Source of the DNA: JAGOPB01 sp964606295
Lineage (GTDB): Bacteria; Patescibacteriota; Minisyncoccia; Phycocordibacterales; UBA9973
Reading direction: 5' to 3'
NCBI GenBank assembly: GCA_964606295.1
Contig: CAZSFR010000005.1
Location: forward strand, 1-35,568
Length of the DNA stretch: 35,568 nt
Both the position numbers and the translations under genes were made by a program. A model generated the notes under the pieces. The model saw nothing but the letters and a program-made list of their open reading frames with translations. It did not search any database and was not told the DNA's origin. This document shows, one piece after another, positions 1 through 7,782 of this stretch. Each line of letters opens with the position of its first letter. The stretch's first letter is position 1.

Positions 1-121
1 ATGGGGAGAGTATTAACAACTAATTAAGTGTTCTGCTTGAGGGCTCCGTGTAGGGTTTTATATTTCAATGTATAGTAATACAAATCAGTCCATCTGTCAA
101 ATCTCTCGTCAAAAACCCTTA

Positions 122-127
122 TATAAT
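122..127 (+). promoter_or_regulatory. Putative -10 box for the ABC-F gene
   Basis: A perfect TATAAT lies 16 bases before the ATG at 144 and overlaps the alternative upstream ATG at 126. If it is the real -10 box, transcription starts near 134, so the protein should start at 144, not 126. No good -35 box is visible at the normal distance. Confidence 0.5.
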
Positions 128-143
128 GCTACAATTGCCCCTC

Positions 144-1622
144 ATGGCAAAAAACGAAACAATACTGCGATTTGAAGGCGTTTCTTTCGAATACAATTCC
201 AACAAACCGATACTCGAAGAAGTGAGTTTCTCTCTGCGGAGCGAAAGCAAGATCACGATCATGGGACAAAACGGTGCCGGCAAAAGCACCATTTTCGGCT
301 TGATCACAGGAGCACTGAAACCCGAAAATGGGGAGATCAATATAGTCAACGGAGTGACAATTGCTATTTCACGGCAAGTAATTCCGCGTGAGGATCTGTC
401 GCTCACTGTTCGTGAATTTTTCGAAAAATGTTTTCCCAAAAAGGTGTATGACATTGACCCGCGTATCGATGAAGCGCTTGAAGTCGTCAATCTCATAGGT
501 CACGAAAAAGTGCATGACCGCGTAATCAAGACTTTCTCCGGCGGTCAGCAGGCGCGCTTGCTTCTTGCGTCAGCACTTATCCAAGATCCGGATTTGCTTT
601 TGCTCGACGAGCCGACCAACAATCTCGACGCAGACGGCATCGCTCACCTCACAGAATTTCTCAAAAATTATCAAAAGACTGTCATGGTGATTTCTCACGA
701 TGCAGAATTTTTGAATGCATTCTCGACAGGCGTGCTCTACCTCGACATCCACACGCGCAAGGTAGAGCAGTACGTGGGCAACTACAAAAACGTGCTCCAA
801 GACATCACTGCTCGTGTGGAGAGAGAAAACATGAAGAATGCTCAGCTCGCAAAACAGATTCAGGCAAAGAAGGACAAATCAAACGAATTCTCACACAAAG
901 GAGGTCGTTTGCGACTTGTCGCAAAGCGGATGAAAGAATTGGCAGAAGAGCTCGAGGAAGAAATGGTGGATGTGAGACGTGAAGACAAAACAATACGAGC
1001 GTTCACGATACCTGCGCAAGACGACATACTCGGAGAAATAATCTCAATTACTAATTTCACAATCATGAGCCCAAAGACACACAAGATTGTGAAGCGAACA
1101 GCCAAGATATCTCTCAAGAAAAACCAACACCTACTTTTGCGTGGACCCAACGGTATCGGCAAAAGCACACTGCTAGAGAAAATGGCAAAAGGGGGGGATG
1201 ACGGCGCCAAAATTGCCGGCCATATCCGCGTGGGCTACTACCGTCAGGATTTTTCAACGCTCAATTTTGATGACACCGTGCTCCAGTCGCTCTCGCGCGC
1301 TATGCTCGAGGCAGGTGCAAAAGTGGATGAAGAGCGTTTGCGCGCGACAGCATCGAGCTTCCTTATCCGAGGTGATATCATCCATACCAAAATAGGCGCA
1401 CTTTCTGAAGGACAAAAAGGATTGGTGGCATTCGCGCGCCTCGTCTTGCTTCGCCCCGGACTTCTCATACTCGATGAACCTACCAACCACATCAACTTCC
1501 GTCATTTGCCTGTCATTGCCAAAGCGCTCAGTGTATACACCGGCGCGATGATCCTCGTCTCTCACGTACCAGAATTTGTCGAACAGATTAGGATTGACGA
1601 GACACTTGATCTGGAGGGGTAA
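144..1622 (+). CDS. ABC-F family ATPase (translation factor type)
   Basis: Soluble tandem ABC ATPase of the ABC-F family, whose members bind the ribosomal E site and rescue or regulate translation. Numbering from the possible upstream ATG at 126 (498 aa), the first domain has Walker A GQNGAGKS at 47-54, signature SGGQQ at 138-142 and Walker B with LLLLDEPTNNLD near 157-168. A charged alpha-helical linker (about 225-285) corresponds to the P-site tether region. The second domain has GPNGIGKST near 340-348, signature LSEGQ at 426-430 and LLILDEPTNHIN near 447-457. The second signature (SEGQ for SGGQ) and the closing IN for the usual LD are departures. There are no membrane segments, as expected for ABC-F. 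The start at 144 (MAKNE) is preferred because the TATAAT box overlaps the 126 ATG. The subfamily cannot be assigned by eye. Confidence 0.93.
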   Translation: MAKNETILRFEGVSFEYNSNKPILEEVSFSLRSESKITIMGQNGAGKSTIFGLITGALKPENGEINIVNGVTIAISRQVIPREDLSLTVREFFEKCFPKKVYDIDPRIDEALEVVNLIGHEKVHDRVIKTFSGGQQARLLLASALIQDPDLLLLDEPTNNLDADGIAHLTEFLKNYQKTVMVISHDAEFLNAFSTGVLYLDIHTRKVEQYVGNYKNVLQDITARVERENMKNAQLAKQIQAKKDKSNEFSHKGGRLRLVAKRMKELAEELEEEMVDVRREDKTIRAFTIPAQDDILGEIISITNFTIMSPKTHKIVKRTAKISLKKNQHLLLRGPNGIGKSTLLEKMAKGGDDGAKIAGHIRVGYYRQDFSTLNFDDTVLQSLSRAMLEAGAKVDEERLRATASSFLIRGDIIHTKIGALSEGQKGLVAFARLVLLRPGLLILDEPTNHINFRHLPVIAKALSVYTGAMILVSHVPEFVEQIRIDETLDLEG

Positions 1623-1631
1623 TATTTTTAA

Positions 1632-1640
1632 TGCTAAAAT
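1632..1640 (+). promoter_or_regulatory. Extended -10 box (TGC-TAAAAT) of the GIY-YIG gene
   Basis: TGCTAAAAT ends 6 bases before the ATG at 1647, which would give a leaderless mRNA. It is embedded in a short perfect inverted repeat ATGCTA-AAA-TAGCAT (1631-1645). Confidence 0.5.
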
Positions 1641-1646
1641 AGCATC

Positions 1647-1904
1647 ATGTATTTCGTCTACATACTCGAATGCGATGACAAGACTCTCTATGTTGGAAGC
1701 ACGAACGATCTCGAACGTCGGCTTCATTCACATAACAATTCCAAAAATGGCGCACACTACACCAAGATTCGTCGGCCAGTTATTCTCGTATATTCAGAAA
1801 GAGTGAAGTCGTATGCGAAAGCACGTTCTCGCGAAGCAGAGCTGAAGAGACTGAAAAGGGAAGAGAAACTTGCTTTGATTGCAAAGCCAAAAAAGAAAAA
1901 ATAA
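1647..1904 (+). CDS. GIY-YIG domain protein, UPF0213 type
   Basis: 85-aa single-domain GIY-YIG protein of the UPF0213/YhbQ-like group. The GIY-YIG pair appears as VYILE and LYVGST at residues 4-18. The catalytic-type Arg follows in NDLERRLHSHN, and the conserved EAELKRLKREEK segment lies near 63-75. Such proteins have the nuclease fold of UvrC and homing enzymes; the cellular role of the short family is poorly defined (DNA repair has been suggested). The C-terminus is a Lys run. The gene starts 24 bases after the ABC-F stop but has its own extended -10 box. Confidence 0.9.
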   Translation: MYFVYILECDDKTLYVGSTNDLERRLHSHNNSKNGAHYTKIRRPVILVYSERVKSYAKARSREAELKRLKREEKLALIAKPKKKK

Positions 1905-2002
1905 TTTCAGACGCACGTCCACATATTTTCTGTTAGGCTATACTGCGAAAGTAGTATATACTCGCACAGTCGCATTTAGCAGAACTAACTCTCAATATAT
2001 TT

Positions 2003-2101
2003 ATGTCAGACGAAACAACGACAGAAGAAACAACTTCTACACCAGAAGAAACTCCGGTTGAAGCTCCAGCTACTGAGACACCAGAGACACCAACTGCATA
2101 G
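2003..2101 (+). CDS. 32-aa acidic Thr/Pro/Glu-rich mini-protein
   Basis: Short ORF starting MSDETTTEETTS and ending PETPTA, made almost only of Thr, Glu, Pro, Ser and Ala. It has no hydrophobic core and is probably disordered. Support for a real gene comes from context: it is the only coding capacity between two TATACT boxes (1939-1944 and 1957-1962) and a very strong terminator that begins 7 bases after its stop. No family is recognised. It could instead mark a small RNA. Confidence 0.5.
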   Translation: MSDETTTEETTSTPEETPVEAPATETPETPTA

Positions 2102-2107
2102 TCTCGC

Positions 2108-2141
2108 AAACAAAAATCCGCCAACTGGCGGATTTTTGTTT
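2108..2141. terminator. Bidirectional rho-independent terminator
   Basis: Perfect 15-bp stem AAACAAAAATCCGCC / GGCGGATTTTTGTTT with loop AACT. It has T-tracts in both directions and separates the 32-aa mini-gene from the convergent minus-strand gene at 2144. Confidence 0.9.
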
Positions 2142-2143
2142 GT

Positions 2144-2401
2144 TTAAGCAGTTGTTTTGTTTCGAGGAAGCCAGTCTATAACTTTCTTCCGGTGTTGGTC
2201 GAGCGACCAAGTGTCACCCTTACGGAAAAATGATTCATTTTCACTCTTGAATTTAAGTAGCTGTGCCTCGGATACTTTCGGGAAACCAGCAGACATGTTT
2301 TGGTTGAAAGACTGTAAAAATTCAGATAACGTAAGCTGAATCTCGTTTAATTTCAAATCGGTTGTATTTTTTTTCACTTTTATACAATAACACAATTTCA
2401 T
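2144..2401 (-). CDS. Small hypothetical protein, CPR type
   Basis: 85-aa soluble protein on the minus strand. The reading frame is open further upstream (to 2485), but that part would run into the start of the divergent peptidase, so I take the ATG at 2401; a GTG at 2377 just after a TATAAA is an alternative. The C-terminal half is dense with charged and aromatic residues (WSLDQHRKKVIDWLPR near the end). I recall this pattern from short hypothetical proteins of Parcubacteria, but I cannot name a function. It ends 3 bases before the shared bidirectional terminator, which supports it as a real convergent gene. Confidence 0.6.
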   Translation of the reverse strand: MKLCYCIKVKKNTTDLKLNEIQLTLSEFLQSFNQNMSAGFPKVSEAQLLKFKSENESFFRKGDTWSLDQHRKKVIDWLPRNKTTA

Positions 2402-2426
2402 TGATAAATCAAGACATTGATAAAAA

Positions 2427-2435
2427 TGGTATACT
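2427..2435 (+). promoter_or_regulatory. Extended -10 box (TGG-TATACT) of the M23 peptidase gene
   Basis: TGGTATACT ends exactly 6 bases before the ATG at 2442, the commonest spacing in this window, predicting a leaderless mRNA. Confidence 0.6.
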
Positions 2436-2441
2436 CCATGC

Positions 2442-3446
2442 ATGAGAAAAAACAAACAGAAACTGATCGCTCTTTCTTTGGTCACAATGCTCTTTTTTGC
2501 GATAACTCCGCTACATTCGTTTGCAAATCATAATGACGGTAGTAGTAATTTGTGGTGGGGCGTGTCTTCTTCGACAGAGCGCAAAATAAATGATCTCGAT
2601 AATGAAAGTGAAGATGATATTGTTGTGCCGATATTGTTAGGTGTGATGGTAGAGGATCTAGATGATACATGGGGAGACGCACGTGCAAACGGTCGCACGC
2701 ATGAAGGAACTGACATATTCGCTCCACGCGGAGCATTCATCGTTTCTCCGACTGACGCAGTCGTGACGCGCATTGATTATGGAGATACAGGGGGCAGGGT
2801 TGTATACACAGCAAATCCTGGGGGAGAATTGTTTTACTATGCGCACCTCGAGGACTATGCAGATGGTCTCAATGAAGGCGATGAACTCAAGAAGGGGGAT
2901 TTGATCGGATACGTAGGCAATTCTGGCAATGCTAGTGCTGCATCGACGCATTTGCATTTCGCCATCACTGACGAAGACGGTGCTCTCAATTCATTTCCTC
3001 GTATGACAAAGGATTGGGATCTCGACGGTAGGATTGATGCGATAGAAAAAATAATAAATGATGCTGATGATGAAAAGGCACAAGCGGAAGCTCTTGTTGC
3101 ACAGTACCGTTCTCTTTTTCTCGAGGCGCAATCTGAAAAAATAGATTTGCCATCGGAAATTGAAGATGCTCTCACGAAAGGGGTCACGGTGCCAGCATCG
3201 ACAACTACTGTTCTAACGCGAGATCTTCGGTACGGCATGCGTGGCGCAGATATCACATGGCTTCAGAATTTTCTTGTAGTAGAGGGTAAAGGTTCAGCGT
3301 CTTTGTCTCTAGCAAGTGCCGGGGCGACAGGATATTTTGGGTCACTCACAAAGAATGCAGTCATCGAATACCAACGTGCAGTAGGGCTTTCGGCTGACGG
3401 AGTCCTTGGGCCAAAATCTCGAGCATCAATAGATTCTAGTATATAA
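2442..3446 (+). CDS. Secreted M23 (LytM) peptidase with peptidoglycan-binding domain
   Basis: 334-aa exported cell-wall hydrolase. Residues 1-28 form a signal peptide (MRKNKQK, hydrophobic core, HSFA cleavage region). The M23/LytM zinc metallopeptidase domain spans about 75-185, with ligands H87 and D91 in THEGTD, H135 in YYAHL, and H170/H172 in THLHF. A charged spacer (195-245) follows. The C-terminal PG_binding_1 domain (about 258-330) has the pattern YGMRGADITWLQNFL and GYFGSLTKNAV. All LytM metal residues are present, so it should be an active endopeptidase cutting peptidoglycan cross-links in wall growth or remodelling. It is divergent from the small minus-strand gene at 2144-2401. Confidence 0.93.
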   Translation: MRKNKQKLIALSLVTMLFFAITPLHSFANHNDGSSNLWWGVSSSTERKINDLDNESEDDIVVPILLGVMVEDLDDTWGDARANGRTHEGTDIFAPRGAFIVSPTDAVVTRIDYGDTGGRVVYTANPGGELFYYAHLEDYADGLNEGDELKKGDLIGYVGNSGNASAASTHLHFAITDEDGALNSFPRMTKDWDLDGRIDAIEKIINDADDEKAQAEALVAQYRSLFLEAQSEKIDLPSEIEDALTKGVTVPASTTTVLTRDLRYGMRGADITWLQNFLVVEGKGSASLSLASAGATGYFGSLTKNAVIEYQRAVGLSADGVLGPKSRASIDSSI

Positions 3447-3527
3447 AAAGAAAATGTTGTTATAGATGGCGTCCTGATACGTCATAGTAAGTGTGTTAGT
3501 CTTATTAACCTAATCAATAAATACTTT

Positions 3528-3860
3528 ATGTCATTTCTAATTGGTATTCTCATTGGCGTTATCGGCATCATTTTCGCAGCACAAAACCCCGCTGTTGTTC
3601 ATGTTGAATTTCTTGCATGGAACATAAACGGTTCTCTCGCTATTATCATTTTTCTTGCACTTTTGGCTGGTATGCTTATAGGTGTTCTCATTTTCATACC
3701 TGCAGCAATACATGACAGTAAACTATTTTCGTATTTGAAGCGTCACAACAAGAAGCTAACTGCCGAACTTGAAGCTCACAAAGAAGCACTTGAAACGACG
3801 CAGATGAAACTTGCGCAAAAGCCTCCTGTTATTATTGAGCGAACAATTATCGAAAAGTAA
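3528..3860 (+). CDS. LapA-domain (DUF1049) membrane protein
   Basis: 110-aa inner-membrane protein with two transmembrane segments (about 2-20 and 35-58) and a cytoplasmic coiled-coil-like tail (70-100). The segment FAAQNPAVVHVEF between the helices is the hallmark of the LapA/DUF1049 domain. In proteobacteria LapA helps coordinate lipopolysaccharide assembly, but CPR bacteria generally lack LPS, so the role here is unknown; a scaffold function through the coiled coil is a guess. It converges with the VTT-domain gene, leaving only 12 bases between stops. Confidence 0.85.
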   Translation: MSFLIGILIGVIGIIFAAQNPAVVHVEFLAWNINGSLAIIIFLALLAGMLIGVLIFIPAAIHDSKLFSYLKRHNKKLTAELEAHKEALETTQMKLAQKPPVIIERTIIEK

Positions 3861-3872
3861 TACGAGCTGATA

Positions 3873-4505
3873 TTATTTCTTCACTCCGTTTGCGCGTTTC
3901 CAGTAGAGATAGATGGCCAGCGCAAAGAGTGCTACCGCGATGGTAATCTCGATGAACACCTCAGTGTTTTTGATATGCCCGGAGATTTTATGAATCGCAT
4001 CGACACTGAAATAGCCGAGAAAAATAAAAATTGTACTTCTGAAAAATGTCCCGATCAAAGTAACGATGACAAATATTTTCATTCGCATTTTGATAATTCC
4101 AGCGGATGCCGAGAAAAAGAATGACGGGATAACCGTACGGACAAAAACTAGGAGAACATAACTTTTCCATGTCCCCGTGATGTGTGCACCGACTCTCTCG
4201 ACGTCGTCGTGTGTGAATCCGAGCCATGGTCCGATCTTTTTCATCACAAAATCTTCTGCTTTGTCTGATATGAAATATATGATAATAGCACCAATTGTTT
4301 TGCCTATTGCTGCCAAGAGCCCTAGGATGAAGAGGGCGCCGACGAGATATCCCTGAGATTGCGCTATTGCACCAACAGCCGACGTGACAAGAGGAGATGG
4401 TATAGGAGCAAATACTTCTTCAACAAATGAAGCTATGAATGCAAAAAGCTCCACGGGTATACGTTGTGAAAGTTGAGTAAGATAGTTGATGGTTGTTTGC
4501 ACCAC
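3873..4505 (-). CDS. VTT/DedA (SNARE-associated) family membrane protein
   Basis: 210-aa polytopic membrane protein of the DedA/VTT family. The re-entrant loop motif EEVFAPIPSPL is at 29-39, and the second characteristic stretch FVRTVIPSFFFSASAG is near 125-140. DedA proteins are linked to lipid (undecaprenyl or phospholipid) translocation and membrane homeostasis. The start is a GTG at 4505 (a second GTG follows at once), 9 bases after a TACAAT box whose TTGAAA -35 lies 16 bases upstream. It is divergent from the DEAD-box helicase. Confidence 0.88.
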   Translation of the reverse strand: MVQTTINYLTQLSQRIPVELFAFIASFVEEVFAPIPSPLVTSAVGAIAQSQGYLVGALFILGLLAAIGKTIGAIIIYFISDKAEDFVMKKIGPWLGFTHDDVERVGAHITGTWKSYVLLVFVRTVIPSFFFSASAGIIKMRMKIFVIVTLIGTFFRSTIFIFLGYFSVDAIHKISGHIKNTEVFIEITIAVALFALAIYLYWKRANGVKK

Positions 4506-4514
4506 AGTGTAGTG

Positions 4515-4542
4515 ATTGTAGACCAGATTTTCTCCATTTCAA
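4515..4542 (-). promoter_or_regulatory. Promoter of the VTT/DedA gene
   Basis: On the minus strand TTGAAA (4542-4537), a 16-base spacer and TACAAT (4520-4515), ending 9 bases before the GTG start. Confidence 0.6.
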
Positions 4543-4571
4543 AATCAGACAATATAATATATGCAAAATAG

Positions 4572-4600
4572 TTGACAAAAAACGCAATATAGGCTATGAT
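4572..4600 (+). promoter_or_regulatory. Consensus sigma70-type promoter of the DEAD-box helicase
   Basis: TTGACA (4572-4577), a 17-base spacer and TATGAT (4595-4600). This is one of the best promoters in the window. It lies about 140 bases before the start codon, giving a leader of roughly 130 bases. Confidence 0.8.
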
Positions 4601-4606
4601 TGTCTT

Positions 4607-4739
4607 GTAAGTTTTTCTCCTAACATCTGTGCGATCTATTTCGTTCACAAAAGCTTTGGAGGGTAGTCGCCTTACCATTAGCACGTTATAGACTACACAC
4701 TAGCCTCGACGGCTTTTCTAATTTTTAGTAGTTTTTTAT
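4607..4739 (+). promoter_or_regulatory. Long structured 5' leader of the DEAD-box helicase
   Basis: Predicted untranslated leader. It can form GTAGTC (4673-4678) / GACTAC (4691-4696), an overlapping alternative GGTA/TACC pairing, and a short AGCC-TCGAC-GGCT hairpin (4702-4714) followed by T-rich sequence just before the ATG. Cold-shock DEAD-box helicase mRNAs often have long regulatory leaders; applying that here is inference. Confidence 0.5.
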
Positions 4740-6014
4740 ATGTATCAAAAAAGAAGTTTCTCCTCTTCAGGTTCAAGGCCAGCACGGTCTTCACAAGGAA
4801 GAAGTAGTTTTGGTGGCGGATCAAGAGGTGGACCATCAAGTAGATTTGGAAGAAGTTCATCTGGAGGAAGGGCTAGTAATCGTAGCTCAAATAGAGGAGG
4901 GGGCAGAACAGACAGAATCGATATTTCTAAGTTTGTAAACAAAGCTGTCATAACAGAAGAAATAGAGCACTTTGTGCCTGAGCACAAATTTGCTGATTTC
5001 AAATTGGATGAAAGACTAAAGAAGGCTATCGCTGCACGTAAATACGTTTTACCAACACCTATTCAAGATCGTACAATCGCACACATATTACAAGGACGCG
5101 ATGTTGTAGGTATTGCAAATACTGGTACAGGTAAAACAGCTGCGTTCCTAATCCCACTAATAAACAAAGTTATCGTAGATTCAAAAGAGAATATCATCGT
5201 CGTTGTACCAACTCGTGAACTAGCAATTCAAATAGACGAAGAGTTCCGGGCACTCACAAAGGCATTAGGTATTTTCTCAGTTTGTTGTGTTGGAGGTGCT
5301 CCAATCAACAAGCAAATCGGAATGCTCCGACGTCGCAATAATTTCGTGATCGGAACTCCAGGAAGACTCAAAGACTTGGTAGAAAGAAAAGTTCTTATTC
5401 TTTCTCAATTCAAAACTATAGTTTTGGATGAAGCAGACAGAATGCTCGACATGGGATTCATCAATGATATGAAATATGTGATGGCCAAGATGCCGACACC
5501 ACGTCACACACTTTTCTTCTCAGCAACTCTTTCGAAAGAGATAGAAGCATTGATCTCACAATTTCTAACTGAACCGATACGTGTATCTGTCAAAACAGGA
5601 GATACATCAAAAAATGTTGACCAAGATATCGTACGTGTACCAGGAGGAAATGTGAAGATTGATATCCTTGAAAAACTTTTGAAAGGGAATGAATTCAACA
5701 AAGTTCTCATTTTCGGACGCACAAAGCATGGTGTTGAAAAGCTTTCGAAAGTCTTGCGAGACAGAGGATTCGCTGTTGAGTCAATTCATGGTGACAAACC
5801 TCACAACAAACGCCAGAAAGCTCTCGGGCAATTCAAAGAAAACCAAATTCAAATTCTAGTTGCAACAGATGTCGCCGCGCGAGGACTCGATATCCCAAAC
5901 GTGAGCCATGTCATCAATTATGATATTCCAGCGACGTATGAAGATTATGTGCACCGCATCGGTCGTACAGGACGAGCTGACAAGAAAGGCAAAGCGCTAA
6001 CATTCATCGAATAA
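4740..6014 (+). CDS. DEAD-box ATP-dependent RNA helicase, RhlE/CshA-like
   Basis: 424-aa RNA helicase that unwinds short RNA duplexes, probably in ribosome assembly or mRNA turnover. The first 60 residues are a disordered Gly/Arg/Ser-rich tail, which is unusual because such RGG-like tails normally sit at the C-terminus. The core follows: Q motif near 85-110 (F and PTPIQ), Walker A ANTGTGKT at 126-133, PTREL at 157-161, TPGRL at 206-210, DEAD at 230-233, SAT at 261-263, VATDVAARGLD at 374-384 and HRIGRTGR at 405-412. The protein stops at KALTFIE, about a dozen residues after motif VI, so the last strands of RecA domain 2 are short or missing. A strong terminator follows. Confidence 0.95.
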   Translation: MYQKRSFSSSGSRPARSSQGRSSFGGGSRGGPSSRFGRSSSGGRASNRSSNRGGGRTDRIDISKFVNKAVITEEIEHFVPEHKFADFKLDERLKKAIAARKYVLPTPIQDRTIAHILQGRDVVGIANTGTGKTAAFLIPLINKVIVDSKENIIVVVPTRELAIQIDEEFRALTKALGIFSVCCVGGAPINKQIGMLRRRNNFVIGTPGRLKDLVERKVLILSQFKTIVLDEADRMLDMGFINDMKYVMAKMPTPRHTLFFSATLSKEIEALISQFLTEPIRVSVKTGDTSKNVDQDIVRVPGGNVKIDILEKLLKGNEFNKVLIFGRTKHGVEKLSKVLRDRGFAVESIHGDKPHNKRQKALGQFKENQIQILVATDVAARGLDIPNVSHVINYDIPATYEDYVHRIGRTGRADKKGKALTFIE

Positions 6015-6025
6015 TTTTAGGCTCG

Positions 6026-6063
6026 AAAAAGCCGCGCAGGGGAACCCGCGCGGCTTTTTTTTT
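6026..6063 (+). terminator. Rho-independent terminator after the DEAD-box gene
   Basis: GCCGCGC stem closed by an inner GGG-GAA-CCC hairpin with a single bulged A, flanked by an A run and followed by nine T. It ends the helicase transcript. Confidence 0.95.
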
Positions 6064-6064
6064 G

Positions 6065-6073
6065 TGCTATAAT
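6065..6073 (+). promoter_or_regulatory. Extended -10 box (TGC-TATAAT) upstream of the PIF1-like helicase
   Basis: Perfect extended -10 box directly after the terminator. The ATG is 47 bases downstream, so unlike most genes here this mRNA has a short leader (about 40 bases). Confidence 0.65.
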
Positions 6074-6120
6074 TTTCCCGTTACTAGCCACTTTCCACTT
6101 TAATCCTTACTCTCATTCCA

Positions 6121-7782
6121 ATGACTCAAGATCAAGCACTCACAATTTTGAAAACTGGCACAAATGTCTTTTTGACTGGAGAACCTGGAGCGGGCAAGAC
6201 TCATACTATTCGCGAGTACGTACGCTATCTTCGAGAACATGCTGTTGAGCCAGCGATAACCGCTTCCACAGGAATTGCGGCGACTCATATTCACGGTGTT
6301 ACTATTCATTCTTGGAGTGGAATTGGAATCAGGAGTACTCTCGGGCCGTACGATCTCGATGCGCTTGGCAACAAGGAATATCTCGTGAAGCGTCTCAAAA
6401 ATGCAACGGTGCTCATAATAGACGAGGTGTCTATGCTTTCAGCTGGCATGCTCTCAATGATTGAGGAGGTGTGTCGGACTATACGAAACAATGAATTGCC
6501 ATTTGGTGGACTACAAGTTGTACTGGTGGGAGATTTTTTTCAACTCCCGCCAATTTCAACATTTGGTAATGTTGCAGAATTTGCCTATCGTTCTCGTGCG
6601 TGGAAATCTCTCGAAATAGTGACGTGCTATTTGTCTGAACAACATCGACAAGAAGACGCAGAACTGCTCTCGCTACTTTCTGCTATTCGCTCAAATGAGG
6701 TTGAAGAAATGCACTTTGCATATTTGGAGTCGCGTATCATGAAAGGAGAAACACCACCTGAGAATATTACACGACTCTTTACAAAAAACGTTTCTGTTGA
6801 TGCTCTGAACGATGCCTCACTTTCCAGACTCACAGGAATGGAACATGAATACAAAATGGAATCGAAAGGGAAAGCGTCGATGGTTGAGTCACTGAAAAAG
6901 GGATGTCTTTCGCCAGAAACTTTGATTGTCAAGAAAGAAAGCATCGTCATGTGTACCAAAAACAATCCAAGCGCCGGATTTGCCAACGGAACGCTCGGCA
7001 AAGTAGTAGAATTCCAGAACGTTACACATTTTCCTGTCATCGAAACTCGTGACGGACGCAAAATCGTCATTGAGCCGATGGAATGGATTGTCGAAGAAGA
7101 TGGCAAAGTCCGCGCGAGGATTTCTCAGATTCCGCTCCGACTCGCGTGGGCAATCACTGTCCACAAGAGCCAAGGAATGTCGCTTGACGCCGCTGTGATG
7201 GATTTGAGCGATGTATTCGAGTACGGACAAGGATATGTGGCACTTTCACGTGTACGAACGTTAGACGGAATCTTCCTTCATGGCGTCAATCAAAAGTCTC
7301 TTCAGGTTCATCCTGACGTTGCTCACGTCGATCAGCATTTCCGTGAAATGTCGGAGAAAGCGCGATGTGCATTCGAAGCACTTGAAAAAGTAGAAATAAA
7401 AAAGATGCATGAAAATTTCCTCAAAGCATGTGGAGGAATACTTGAAGGCGGAGCAAAGATTTCAAAAAAGAAAAATAAGGAAACGACGCAACACAAAACT
7501 CTCGTGCTCATCAAAAATGGTTTTAAAATTGAAAATATTGTGAATGAAAGAAAAATCACAGAAGGGACTGTTATTGAACATATTGGGGAACTTGTTAGAT
7601 CAGGAATGATGGAGAAAGATGAGGTGAAAGGTCTATGTCAAAAAGATTTACTTCTGTGCCTCCCAACAATATTCAAAGCTTTTGACAAAAAGGGCGCAAC
7701 CGCTCTTGCGCCTGTATTTTCATATTTGAAAGGTGCGTATACATACGAGGAGCTCAAATTGGCTAGGATTTTGTATATTTAA
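6121..7782 (+). CDS. PIF1-like superfamily 1B DNA helicase with C-terminal HTH
   Basis: 553-aa helicase of the PIF1/RecD-like SF1B group (5'-3' DNA unwinding; G-quadruplex or replication-fork work in known members). Motif I GEPGAGKT is at 20-27, motif Ia TASTGIAATHI near 48-58, and Walker B IIDEVSML at 99-106. The PIF1 signature GGLQVVLVGDFFQLPP is at 129-144. SEQHRQ lies near 178-183, AITVHKSQGMSLD near 345-357 and GYVALSRVRT near 371-380. The last ~130 residues are Lys-rich and include a helix-turn-helix stretch (HKTLVLIKNGFKIENI onward), resembling the HTH_40 domain on the C-terminus of some bacterial PIF1 and RecQ proteins. The family is clear; the DNA substrate is unknown. Confidence 0.93.
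   Translation: MTQDQALTILKTGTNVFLTGEPGAGKTHTIREYVRYLREHAVEPAITASTGIAATHIHGVTIHSWSGIGIRSTLGPYDLDALGNKEYLVKRLKNATVLIIDEVSMLSAGMLSMIEEVCRTIRNNELPFGGLQVVLVGDFFQLPPISTFGNVAEFAYRSRAWKSLEIVTCYLSEQHRQEDAELLSLLSAIRSNEVEEMHFAYLESRIMKGETPPENITRLFTKNVSVDALNDASLSRLTGMEHEYKMESKGKASMVESLKKGCLSPETLIVKKESIVMCTKNNPSAGFANGTLGKVVEFQNVTHFPVIETRDGRKIVIEPMEWIVEEDGKVRARISQIPLRLAWAITVHKSQGMSLDAAVMDLSDVFEYGQGYVALSRVRTLDGIFLHGVNQKSLQVHPDVAHVDQHFREMSEKARCAFEALEKVEIKKMHENFLKACGGILEGGAKISKKKNKETTQHKTLVLIKNGFKIENIVNERKITEGTVIEHIGELVRSGMMEKDEVKGLCQKDLLLCLPTIFKAFDKKGATALAPVFSYLKGAYTYEELKLARILYI

Noticed and set aside
1..125. ATGGGGAGAGTATTAACAACTAATTAA at the left edge as a gene
   Set aside because: Only eight codons; it may be the end of a gene outside the window, but nothing supports a reading frame. 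The rest up to 121 shows no clear feature.
1254..1727. 157-codon minus-strand open frame over the ABC-F gene
   Set aside because: It overlaps conserved ABC motifs and the GIY-YIG start on the other strand; no recognisable family.
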